From: a virus
Length of the DNA stretch: 20,354 nucleotides
Direction: 5' to 3' (one strand)
IMG/VR virus record: IMGVR_UViG_3300043449_000119
Coordinates: 1-20,354 of that record
Shown here: positions 1 through 6,078 of the stretch, in pieces
Position numbering within the stretch: position 1 is the stretch's first letter
Layout of the letters: each line of letters begins with the position of its first letter
Made by a program: the position numbers and the translations under genes
The notes under the pieces: model-generated
What the model saw: only the letters and a program-made list of their open reading frames with translations
Databases searched by the model: none
What the model was told of the DNA's origin: nothing

Positions 1-79
1 TCTTTACCATGTGGTACAGATTATTCACATACTCAGATGAGTATTTGTCACCCCATTTTATTGTTAGAAAGTTCATCAT
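1..79 (-). CDS. Second glycosyltransferase-like protein, N-terminal fragment (cut by window edge)
   Basis: Reading leftward from the ATG at 79-77 (or the adjacent ATG at 76-74) the frame stays open to the window edge, giving about 26 residues beginning MMNFLTIKWGDKYSSEYVNN. This resembles the start of the neighbouring 228-aa protein (LKYGTKYSKKDVDRI at its residues 7-21), so I read it as a second member of the same glycosyltransferase-like family. It overlaps the 3' end of that gene by 32 nt in a different frame, as expected for translationally coupled phage genes. The only Shine-Dalgarno-like match (AGGA, 96-93) sits rather far from the start, which is a weakness. The fold and catalytic residues lie outside the window, so the function comes only from the N-terminal resemblance. 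Confidence 0.6.
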   Translation of the reverse strand, partial: MMNFLTIKWGDKYSSEYVNNLYHMVK

Positions 80-734
80 ATTTTTTATCATATCCTGGAT
101 AATAATCTAAACCATTTAATAGACATACAGTATACTCTGGTCTATATCTATCTACAACTCGCTTCTCTGGATCGTAATAGTCTGCCCCATAAAGAAACGA
201 ATAGAACTCCCCCTTGGGAAACCACTTAAAGTCGAACTTTTCATGCCACAAAAATCTATCGTCACCCCAATATTTAATCATATAGTAATCAGCATCTTTT
301 TCAAAGTGTTCCCATATTGCCTTTGCTTTTGGACTACCAGAACGCCACAGAACAGCACTTGAATTATAATTACTAAGATATTGTTCGCTATATGAACGCG
401 CCTCTTTGTCAACCCAACTTATGTCCTTCCAATATGTATAGCATATTGTGGGGCATTCGTCAAGATAATTCCATAGATTATCGATATCTTTTTGTATTCG
501 GATATCAAGGTCAAAGTATAGAACATCACCCAAGCCCTCTAGACTATACATCCATATTTTAATGAATGTGCCATCGACATCTTTTGGGAGGGGAATTACT
601 TTTACTCTGGGATCCAAGTCTGTATCATCTGTGATACAGGCGTAATTATACTTACCACCAGTGGTTTCTATAATTCTGTCAACATCTTTTTTTGAGTATT
701 TTGTGCCATATTTTAGCATCAATATAGTTTTCAT
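48..734 (-). CDS. GT-A-like glycosyltransferase
   Basis: This 228-aa protein probably transfers a sugar from a nucleotide-sugar donor. The main evidence is a hydrophobic strand followed by an acidic DxD-type motif, VLYFDLDIRI (residues 71-80, D75-x-D77), the usual metal/nucleotide-sugar site of GT-A enzymes. Further in are an NSSAVLW segment (124-130), where such enzymes often bind acceptor, and a GDDRFLW segment (157-163). The N-terminus (KYGTKYSKKDVDRI) resembles phage-encoded family-8-like transferases. There is no signal peptide or membrane segment, so it should act in the infected cell's cytoplasm on phage DNA, virion proteins or host surface precursors; the target cannot be told. It is transcribed opposite to all structural genes, and a TATAAATA box on its strand (807-800) lies 66 nt upstream. 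It belongs to a pair with the truncated gene at 1-79. The family call is good; the substrate is unknown. Confidence 0.72.
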   Translation of the reverse strand: MKTILMLKYGTKYSKKDVDRIIETTGGKYNYACITDDTDLDPRVKVIPLPKDVDGTFIKIWMYSLEGLGDVLYFDLDIRIQKDIDNLWNYLDECPTICYTYWKDISWVDKEARSYSEQYLSNYNSSAVLWRSGSPKAKAIWEHFEKDADYYMIKYWGDDRFLWHEKFDFKWFPKGEFYSFLYGADYYDPEKRVVDRYRPEYTVCLLNGLDYYPGYDKKYDELSNNKMG

Positions 735-748
735 AGAACACCTAGGAT

Positions 749-756
749 TATAAATA
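749..756 (+). promoter_or_regulatory. T4-type late promoter for the 783 gene and fibre cassette
   Basis: Exact TATAAATA, the consensus of T4 late promoters read by the gp55/gp33-modified RNA polymerase. It ends 27 nt before the ATG at 783, so transcription would start near 762 and leave a leader of about 20 nt. Like five other exact copies in this window, it sits just upstream of a gene. Confidence 0.75.
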
Positions 757-782
757 AGTTCGAAAGATTAATAAGGGTTTTC

Positions 783-1112
783 ATGGCACAGGTTCAAAAT
801 ATTTATATTGATCAGGGAACTACATTTAGTCTGACTATTGGCGTCAACGATCAATTTGGAGACCCAAAAGACTTATCGGACTACGAGGCCGCGTCTCAAA
901 TGCGTAAGTCTTATTATACAAATACTGCAATAGATTTTACCGCAGAAATTTCTTCTCCTCTTGATGGCGAAGTTACCATATCTCTAACCGCAGAAGAAAC
1001 CTCGGCAATTAAAGCTGGCAGATATGTTTACGATATTGAAATAGTTAGTGCCGAAGAAACTCTTAGAGTTTTAGAAGGCATAGTAGTCGTTAATCCGGAG
1101 GTAACAAAATAA
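783..1112 (+). CDS. Small beta-rich virion-associated protein (BppU N-domain-like?)
   Basis: A 109-aa protein of alternating hydrophobic strands with no membrane segment. It opens with IYIDQGTTFSLTIGV, and its C-terminal part has TAEETSAIKAGRYVYDIEIV and LEGIVVVNPEVTK. The 'low-charge strand, DLSDYEAASQMRKS, S/T-A-E-E-T, AGRYVYDIE, GIVVVNPEVT' layout resembles the small N-terminal beta-domain of phage baseplate upper proteins of the BppU type and short proteins next to fibre genes in marine T4-like phages. It is first in the plus-strand fibre cassette, preceded by a late promoter (749-756) and an AAGGG ribosome-binding site. Its stop overlaps the next start by 1 nt (TAATG). A baseplate or fibre attachment role is inference. 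The minus-strand promoter at 800-807 lies inside its first codons. Confidence 0.6.
   Translation: MAQVQNIYIDQGTTFSLTIGVNDQFGDPKDLSDYEAASQMRKSYYTNTAIDFTAEISSPLDGEVTISLTAEETSAIKAGRYVYDIEIVSAEETLRVLEGIVVVNPEVTK
800..807 (-). promoter_or_regulatory. Minus-strand late promoter for the glycosyltransferase genes
   Basis: TATTTATA on the plus strand is an exact TATAAATA on the minus strand. It is the only exact minus-strand copy I found by eye, and it lies upstream of the only minus-strand genes, 66 nt before their ATG at 734. It falls inside codons 6-9 of the 783 gene and faces the plus-strand box at 749-756, so the two transcripts would overlap at their 5' ends. Function is inferred from sequence and position. 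Confidence 0.55.
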
Positions 1113-1327
1113 TGGCTATAAAAGTTACGGTACCGAATAGTAAAACTATAAATACAAATATCATTAGTAGAAAGGTAGCAGGTACAGTAGAAACACTGGC
1201 AAACGTTGATGCTGCTGGTCTACAAGATGGATATACTCTGATTTATAATTCTGAAACTAAAAAATGGGAAGCAGTTAATCCTGCCACAAGTGTTAGCTTA
1301 GATGCAATAGACGGTGGAACATACTAA
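1112..1327 (+). CDS. Small fibre-cassette protein ending in DGGTY
   Basis: A 71-aa protein with a clear ribosome-binding site (GGAGG at 1097-1101), coupled to the preceding gene by a TAATG overlap. Its middle contains LQDGYTLIYNSETKKWEAV (about residues 37-55), a pattern of 'DG-x-hydrophobic-Y-x-S-x-T-x-x-W' widely seen in phage tail-fibre and adhesin proteins. The last residues, AIDGGTY, match the end of the 550-aa fibre immediately downstream (NIDGGTY) and nearly match the end of the 67-aa protein at 3642. I infer a small structural partner of the fibres, possibly a tip or connector subunit. No enzymatic motif is visible. A TATAAATA sequence at 1147-1154 falls inside this gene and may be chance. 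Confidence 0.6.
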   Translation: MAIKVTVPNSKTINTNIISRKVAGTVETLANVDAAGLQDGYTLIYNSETKKWEAVNPATSVSLDAIDGGTY

Positions 1328-1356
1328 TAATAACTCCAAATAAAGGAAAAGTGTAA

Positions 1357-3009
1357 ATGTCAACAATTATTCAAATTAAAAGAAGTGCTGGCTCAGCCGC
1401 GCCATCAGCAAGCGATCTATTAGTCGGTGAAATGGCATATGCGCAAGATGCTGCCGCAAATGGTGCATCTGGTGTTCTATATATCGAATCCGTAAACTCT
1501 TCGGGCGCCGCATCAATCGACGCAATCGGTGGTAAGAAATATACCGCTGCCGTTGATGGTGCTACGAATGCAAATACTGCTTCAACAATCGTAAAGCGTG
1601 ATGCATCCGGCAACTTTGCTGCTGGTACAGTCACTGCCGACCTCGTTGGTGATGTAACTGGTACTGTTTCAAGCATTGCTAATCACGACACAGATGCTCT
1701 TGACGAAGGTTCAAGCAACCTTTATTTCACAACTGCAAGAGCAAGAAATGCAATCAGCGCAACTGGCGATATCTCGTATGATCCAGAAACTGGTGTAATT
1801 TCGTATAACGATGCGAACATGACAATTTCTCAGTTTGACACTGACGATCTTGCCGAAGGTGCTAATAACCTTTACTTCACAACTGCCCGCGTTGATGGTC
1901 ACCTTTCGGGTGGCACAGGCGTTTCTTACTCAAACGGCGAGATCAGCATTGGTCAAGACGTTGGAACAACCGCAAACGTTACGTTCAATTCAGTTAATGC
2001 TGACCTTACTGGTGATGTAACTGGTACTGTTTCGTCGCTTTCGAACCACAATACTGGCGCTCTTGCTGAAGGTTCGAACCTATACTTCACAACTGCCCGT
2101 GTAGAAGACGCGGTTGACGGTTATGTATCAGGCGGCGTAGGTCTATCTTATGCTAACGGAACTATCGATCTTGACAACACAGCGGTAACTGCTGGTTCGT
2201 ATGGTTCAGGTTCTGCAATCCCAACCTTCACAGTTGACGCACAAGGCCGTCTAACTGCCGCTGGCGAAGTATCTGTTTCGACCGATCTGTCGGTTGCTGG
2301 TGATACTGGTACTGACTCAATCAATCTTCTCGAAGAAACACTAACTTTCTCGGGCGGAACAGGTGTTGCTACTTCTGTATCAAACGGCGAAGTAACAATC
2401 GCAATCGGTCAGGACGTTTCGACAACTGCCGACGTTACCTTCAATGATGTTACTGTAAATGGTACATTGAATTCGGATGACCTTACTGCCACTAACGTTA
2501 CAATTGCTGGTAACCTAACTGTTGCTGGTACAACAACTACTGTTAACTCAACAACAATCTCGGTTACTGACCCACTGATTGCTGTTGGTAACGACAATAC
2601 TGCAACCGACGCAGTTGACCTTGGTTTCTTCGGTACATACCACAATGGCGCTGATAAGTATGCCGGTATGTTCCGCGATGCATCGGACGGCAAGTTCCGT
2701 CTGTTCTCGGATCTTGAAACTGCTCCGACAACAACTGTCAACGTAAGTGGCACTGGCTACTCGGTTGCTTCACTTGTTGCCAACCTCGAAGGTTCGCTAT
2801 CAGGTGGTACAGTTTCCGGTCTTTCGGCAGCTATCGCAGTTGCTGATGGTGGTACTGGCGCTGGAACGTTCACTGCAAACGGTGTTCTATTCGGTAACGG
2901 CACAGGTGCTCTTCAAGCAACCGCTGTTGGTTCCTCCGGTCAAGTTCTGATCTCAGGTGGTTCAGGTAATGCACCTTCGTTCGGTAACATCGACGGTGGT
3001 ACATACTAA
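1357..3009 (+). CDS. Tail fibre-like repeat protein, 550 aa
   Basis: A long, Thr/Ser/Gly/Ala/Asn-rich, cysteine-free protein typical of trimeric beta-structured fibres. Residues 1-10 (MSTIIQIKRS) begin a 'QIKR' N-terminal domain shared with the proteins at 3289 and 6079. Three NLYFTTAR repeats lie at residues 121-128, 171-178 and 241-248, each preceded by an acidic E-G-(S/A) turn; this motif recurs in many phage fibres. GDVTGTVSS occurs twice (98-106, 219-227), and GQDV(G/S)TTA(N/D)VTFN twice (199-211, 351-363). Residues 404-480 (DPLIAVGNDN..., FRDASDGKFRLF) and the glycine-rich GNGTGAL region (513-519) resemble shaft and C-terminal parts of marine phage fibres. It ends in NIDGGTY. The likely role is host recognition or a baseplate-attached side fibre. 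A strong terminator follows at once (3021-3051). Which T4 fibre it replaces cannot be decided. Confidence 0.75.
   Translation: MSTIIQIKRSAGSAAPSASDLLVGEMAYAQDAAANGASGVLYIESVNSSGAASIDAIGGKKYTAAVDGATNANTASTIVKRDASGNFAAGTVTADLVGDVTGTVSSIANHDTDALDEGSSNLYFTTARARNAISATGDISYDPETGVISYNDANMTISQFDTDDLAEGANNLYFTTARVDGHLSGGTGVSYSNGEISIGQDVGTTANVTFNSVNADLTGDVTGTVSSLSNHNTGALAEGSNLYFTTARVEDAVDGYVSGGVGLSYANGTIDLDNTAVTAGSYGSGSAIPTFTVDAQGRLTAAGEVSVSTDLSVAGDTGTDSINLLEETLTFSGGTGVATSVSNGEVTIAIGQDVSTTADVTFNDVTVNGTLNSDDLTATNVTIAGNLTVAGTTTTVNSTTISVTDPLIAVGNDNTATDAVDLGFFGTYHNGADKYAGMFRDASDGKFRLFSDLETAPTTTVNVSGTGYSVASLVANLEGSLSGGTVSGLSAAIAVADGGTGAGTFTANGVLFGNGTGALQATAVGSSGQVLISGGSGNAPSFGNIDGGTY
1648..2033 (+). repeat. 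Paired 23-bp exact repeat in fibre gene (1648-1670 and 2011-2033)
   Basis: The same 23 bases, coding for GDVTGTVS, occur at 1648-1670 and 2011-2033. The flanking codons also encode similar residues (NH-T-AL-EGS-NLYFTTAR), so this is part of a duplicated shaft module of about 120 residues whose third positions have mostly diverged outside the exact block. Confidence 0.7.
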
Positions 3010-3020
3010 TATATAATAAC

Positions 3021-3051
3021 GGGGGAGAGACTTTCTCTCCCCCACCTTTTT
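3021..3051 (+). terminator. Intrinsic terminator after the 550-aa fibre gene
   Basis: A perfect 10-bp stem, GGGGGAGAGA (3021-3030) pairing with TCTCTCCCCC (3034-3043), closes a 3-nt loop and is followed after ACC by five T residues (3047-3051). It lies 12 nt past the fibre stop codon. No TATAAATA box lies between it and the next gene, so the genes at 3063, 3289 and 3642 depend on read-through or an unrecognised promoter. Confidence 0.8.
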
Positions 3052-3062
3052 GGAGTTAGATT

Positions 3063-3278
3063 ATGGATCAGACTAAGTTTATCAATTCGTATATTAATAA
3101 TTTGGCAGAACAACTTAAAGCTATGACGCTTGATAATATTATGCTCAAGACCCAGTTAGCAATTGCCAATGAAACTATTGCCGAACAACAGGCAAAAATT
3201 ACAGAATTAGAGCAGGCATCACCTGCAAAGATGGCAAAAGAAAGCTGGGACGAAGGATCTTTTACGAAAGAAGAATAG
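3063..3278 (+). CDS. Small coiled-coil protein of unknown function
   Basis: A 71-aa protein with a GGAG ribosome-binding site just after the terminator. Most of its length is predicted helix: SYINNLAEQLKAMTLDNIML (9-28) and then TQLAIANETIAEQQAKITEL (30-49) give regularly spaced Leu/Ile/Ala heptad positions, as in a short coiled coil. The end is charged (KESWDEGSFTKEE). It contains no domain I can name. Lying between two fibre-type genes, it could be a trimerising segment, a fibre-assembly chaperone or a structural linker; this is inference from size, helix pattern and location. Confidence 0.55.
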   Translation: MDQTKFINSYINNLAEQLKAMTLDNIMLKTQLAIANETIAEQQAKITELEQASPAKMAKESWDEGSFTKEE

Positions 3279-3288
3279 GACCCAGTAG

Positions 3289-3639
3289 ATGTCAACAGTA
3301 GTTCAAATTAAAAGAAGCGAAGCGACTGGAGCTGAACCAGCTGCTGAGGACCTAGCAGTAGGCGAACTTGCCATCAATATGGCAGATAAAAAGATTTTCT
3401 CAAAGAAGACCGATGGTACAGTGGTAACACTGGGTGGCGTAGAAGTAAACGATGGAACGGACACAGTTAATGTTGCTACGATCTCGTTTGCAGACACAAT
3501 CTTCGGAGACTTTCAGGTAGATACCGCAAGCACACCGGGTGTTGCTGTTGTGCGCCTCAATCAAAACGCCGACTTAGATTACGGGCTAATTACAGATGAT
3601 GTTTTGGCATATAACTCAATCGATTACGGGAGTCTATAA
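3289..3639 (+). CDS. Short fibre-like protein with QIKR N-terminal domain and DYG repeats
   Basis: A 116-aa protein. Residues 1-50 (MSTVVQIKRSEATG..., AVGELAINMADKKIF, SKKTDGTVVTLGG) align residue by residue with the 80-aa protein at 6079 and, more loosely, with the start of the 550-aa fibre. A second part (about 51-116) is beta-like, and its end carries two related pentads, DYGLI and DYGSL, about 15 residues apart, finishing in IDYGSL. It lacks the long repeats of the full fibres. It looks like an independently encoded fibre base/tip unit. It lies 10 nt after the coiled-coil gene and 2 nt before the next, so co-translation is likely. The precise role is unknown. Confidence 0.62.
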   Translation: MSTVVQIKRSEATGAEPAAEDLAVGELAINMADKKIFSKKTDGTVVTLGGVEVNDGTDTVNVATISFADTIFGDFQVDTASTPGVAVVRLNQNADLDYGLITDDVLAYNSIDYGSL

Positions 3640-3641
3640 TC

Positions 3642-3845
3642 ATGGCCGCTAGAGTTAAGCTAAGAAGAGGTAGTTCCTTACAACATCAATCGTTTATTGG
3701 TTCAGAAGCGGAACTTACTGTAGACACAACCAATTGGTCAGTTAGAGTCCACGATGGTTCTACTACTGGCGGCCACGAATTGATGAAGAATTCGTTGGAA
3801 AATATACAAGACGGTGCCATTCTAGATGGTGGAACATACAACTAA
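3642..3845 (+). CDS. Stand-alone Mtd_N-like domain protein, 67 aa
   Basis: A 67-aa protein consisting almost wholly of one domain: MAARVKLRRGSSLQHQSF, then a GSEAELTVDTT strand and a VRVHDGSTTGG turn. This pattern (hydrophobic-x-hydrophobic-RRG...QH..F.G...E.TVDT....V.VHDG.T.GG) is that of the N-terminal domain of the major tropism determinant (Mtd) of Bordetella phage BPP-1, and the first 50 residues of the next gene match it closely. It ends ILDGGTYN, nearly the same tail as the proteins at 1112 and 1357. There is a GGGAG ribosome-binding site and a 2-nt gap from the previous gene. I infer a mini adhesin or adaptor for fibre assembly; no variable or lectin domain is present. Confidence 0.62.
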   Translation: MAARVKLRRGSSLQHQSFIGSEAELTVDTTNWSVRVHDGSTTGGHELMKNSLENIQDGAILDGGTYN

Positions 3846-3848
3846 ATA
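3841..3848 (+). promoter_or_regulatory. Possible variant late promoter (ACTAAATA) for the 735-aa fibre
   Basis: ACTAAATA keeps the TAAATA core of the late box and overlaps the stop codon of the preceding gene. It lies 22 nt before the ATG at 3870, close to the spacing seen for gp13 (20 nt) and gp3 (17 nt). The identical octamer stands before gp19. It has two mismatches to consensus, so this is tentative. Confidence 0.35.
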
Positions 3849-3869
3849 GAGTGGGATTAGGAGATACAA

Positions 3870-6077
3870 ATGGCAACGATTTTACAACTTAGAAGAGGTA
3901 CTTCCACACAACACTCGACATTTACGGGTGCTAACGGAGAAGTTACAGTAGATACTACAAAAAACACCATCGTCGTTCATGATGGTGAAACTGCTGGCGG
4001 TAGTCCTCTTGCAACAGAAGAATTTGTAACAACAAATCTTCAATCGGCAGATTCTTTGGGAGAACTTTCTGGTACAACAGATGATATTACAGAAGGGTCT
4101 ACTAATAAATTCTTCTCGAATACTCTTGCTCGTGGAGCATTTTCAGCTGGTACTGGTATTTCTATCACTGACGGTGCCATTTCTACTTCAATTACTCAAT
4201 ACACAGATGCACTAGCAAGAGCATCGGTCACTGTAACCGATGCAGGTGGCGACGGTTCGCTATCATATAACAATTCCACTGGCGTATTTACCTTTACTGG
4301 TCCAAGTGCAACCGATGTTCGCGCACATTTCAGCGCCGGAACTGGCATCGCTCTTACCAATGGTTCAATTGCAGTAGACTCAACTATCGCAACTAAAACC
4401 TACGCCGACAACGCAGCAACAACCGCAGTTGCCAACGTAATTGATACTGCACCAGAAGCGTTGAACACATTAAATGAACTTGCTGCGGCACTGGGTGACG
4501 ATGCAAACTTCTCGACAACGATTACTACCAGCATTGGTACTAAGCTAAATTCTTCCGCCGTTAGTGCTTTTGGTTTAACTCTTGTTGATGATGCCGATGC
4601 CGCAACCGCTAGAACTACATTAGGTCTAGGCACGGCTGCAACTACGGCTGCAACTGCTTATGCTACCGCTGCGCAGGGAACAAAGGCGGATGCTGCACTG
4701 CCGTCGGCAGACTTTAATAGCACTTTCGACACAAGATTAGGTCTAAAGTCTACTACAAATCTCACCGAAGGAACAAATCTATACTTCACGAATGCTCGTG
4801 CAAGAGGTGCAGTGAGTGCTTCTGGCGATTTAAGCTATAATAGCACAACCGGTGCATTTAGTTTCACTCAGGACAAAGCATTTAGTTCGCTGACAGGAAC
4901 TCCTACAACTCTTACGGGTTATGGTATTACAAATGCCTACACCAAAACAGAAGTTGACAGCGCGATTACAACTGCGATTGCTACCAAAGATAACAGTGAT
5001 GAGATTACAGAAGGTTCGACCAATCTGTATTTCACAACTGCTAGAGCAAGAAGTGCGATCAGCGCAGGAACTGGCATCTCTATTACAAACGGTGCAATTT
5101 CTACCACGATTACTCAATACACAGATGCACTAGCAAGAGCGGCTGTTTCAGTAACTGACTCTGGCGGCGATGGTTCACTGGCATATAATAGCATAACTGG
5201 TGTAATTACCTACACAGGACCTAGTGCGACGGATGTCCGTGCCCACTTTAGTGCTGGTACTGGTATTACAATCACCAATGGTGCAGTGGCAGTTGATTCG
5301 ACTATTGCTACAAAAACTTATGCAGACAATGCAGCAACAACTGCGGTTGCAGCGGTTATCGATGCTGCTCCAGCAACATTAGATACTCTTAATGAATTGG
5401 CCGCGGCGCTTGGCGACGATGCCAACTTCTCGTCCACTATCACAACTAGCATTGGTACTAAATTAAATTCCTCTGCCGTTAGTGCATTTGGTCTAACTCT
5501 AGTAGATGATGCAGATGCAGCAACTGCCAGAGCAACTCTCGGATTGGGAACTGCTGCAACTACTGCCGCCACTGCTTATGCTACTGCCGCTCAAGGCACC
5601 AAGGCAGATGCTGCACTTCCAGCAGCAAGTGTAAGTGTCTTCGGTGGTACGCTAATCGATGACGTAGACGCCGCCGCAGCTAGAACTACTTTGGGACTAG
5701 GCACCGCTGCAACTACGGCTGCAACTGCTTATGCTACCGCTGCGCAGGGAACTCTAGCAACCAATGCATTACCAGCAGCAAGTGTTAGTGCTTTCGGTCT
5801 TACATTGGTAGATGATGCATCTGCTAGTGCCGCAAGAACTACATTAGGTCTTGGTACTGCCGCAACTACGGCTGCTACGGATTATGCTACGGCAGCACAG
5901 GGAACTCTAGCAACCAATGCATTACCAGCAGCATCGTATACCGCGGCTGACGTTCTGACAAAAATCAAAACAGTTGACGGCGCTGGTTCCGGACTTGATG
6001 CTGACCTACTAGACGGCCAGTCAAGTGCATATTTCCGTATCAACATCTATGACTCCGCAGGGACACTATTGAACTAA
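3870..6077 (+). CDS. Tail fibre/adhesin with Mtd_N-like N-terminus, 735 aa
   Basis: Residues 1-50 (MATILQLRRGTSTQHSTFTG..., GEVTVDTTKNTIVVHDGETA) closely resemble the N-terminal domain of the BPP-1 tropism determinant Mtd. The shaft has two copies of a module of about 187 residues (92-278 and 398-584), including LNELAAALGDDANFS and SAFGLTLVDDADAATAR. Four TLGLGTAATTAAT repeats follow with L at 251, 557, 608 and 659, the last three exactly 51 residues apart. NLYFTNAR/NLYFTTAR occur at 303-310 and 385-392. The C-terminus carries VDGAGSGLDADLLDGQ (702-717), common near fibre tips, and ends YDSAGTLLN. There is no cysteine or lectin domain. The likely role is a receptor-binding side fibre. It has a TAGGAG ribosome-binding site, and the next gene starts 1 nt after the stop. 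Confidence 0.78.
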   Translation: MATILQLRRGTSTQHSTFTGANGEVTVDTTKNTIVVHDGETAGGSPLATEEFVTTNLQSADSLGELSGTTDDITEGSTNKFFSNTLARGAFSAGTGISITDGAISTSITQYTDALARASVTVTDAGGDGSLSYNNSTGVFTFTGPSATDVRAHFSAGTGIALTNGSIAVDSTIATKTYADNAATTAVANVIDTAPEALNTLNELAAALGDDANFSTTITTSIGTKLNSSAVSAFGLTLVDDADAATARTTLGLGTAATTAATAYATAAQGTKADAALPSADFNSTFDTRLGLKSTTNLTEGTNLYFTNARARGAVSASGDLSYNSTTGAFSFTQDKAFSSLTGTPTTLTGYGITNAYTKTEVDSAITTAIATKDNSDEITEGSTNLYFTTARARSAISAGTGISITNGAISTTITQYTDALARAAVSVTDSGGDGSLAYNSITGVITYTGPSATDVRAHFSAGTGITITNGAVAVDSTIATKTYADNAATTAVAAVIDAAPATLDTLNELAAALGDDANFSSTITTSIGTKLNSSAVSAFGLTLVDDADAATARATLGLGTAATTAATAYATAAQGTKADAALPAASVSVFGGTLIDDVDAAAARTTLGLGTAATTAATAYATAAQGTLATNALPAASVSAFGLTLVDDASASAARTTLGLGTAATTAATDYATAAQGTLATNALPAASYTAADVLTKIKTVDGAGSGLDADLLDGQSSAYFRINIYDSAGTLLN
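4143..5621 (+). repeat. Duplicated module of about 187 residues in the 735-aa fibre (4143-4703 and 5061-5621)
   Basis: The encoded residues 92-278 and 398-584 are very alike over their whole length, yet many codons differ synonymously, so the duplication is old or one copy has been recoded under protein-level constraint. The offset is 306 residues. Confidence 0.8.
4635..5752 (+). repeat. 47-bp exact repeat (4635-4681 and 5706-5752)
   Basis: An identical 47-base block encoding AATTAATAYATAAQGT occurs at 4635-4681 and 5706-5752, while the intervening copy of the same peptide (near 5552-5600) uses different codons. Exact identity at this distance suggests a recent recombination or gene-conversion event between repeat units. 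Confidence 0.8.
5481..5939 (+). repeat. Three tandem 153-bp (51-residue) fibre repeats
   Basis: Residues 538-588, 589-639 and 640-690 are three successive 51-residue units (x-x-F-G-x-T-L-x-D-D-x...ARxTLGLGTAATTAATxYATAAQGT...ALPAAS). A 36-bp block is exactly shared by 5745-5780 and 5898-5933. Confidence 0.8.
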
Positions 6078-6078
6078 T

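Noticed and set aside
1147-1154. TATAAATA inside the 71-aa gene as another late promoter
   Set aside because: It is an exact box, but it lies early in a gene, about 200 nt from the next start and unlike the others in spacing, so chance in AT-rich sequence is as likely.
1371-1676. Minus-strand open frame of 101 codons across the 550-aa fibre (and similar ones at 2409-2753, 4400-4633, 5318-5572)
   Set aside because: Long antisense frames arise from the repetitive Ala/Thr/Ser-rich fibre code; they have no start signals and no recognisable protein features.
5481-5939. CRISPR-like array from the regular 153-bp repeats
   Set aside because: The repeats are coding, in frame, and variable between units; there are no constant short repeats separated by unique spacers.
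3642-6077. Diversity-generating retroelement suggested by Mtd_N-like domains
   Set aside because: No reverse transcriptase, no template/variable repeat pair, and no C-type lectin variable domain are present in these proteins; the exact repeats are fibre shaft repeats.
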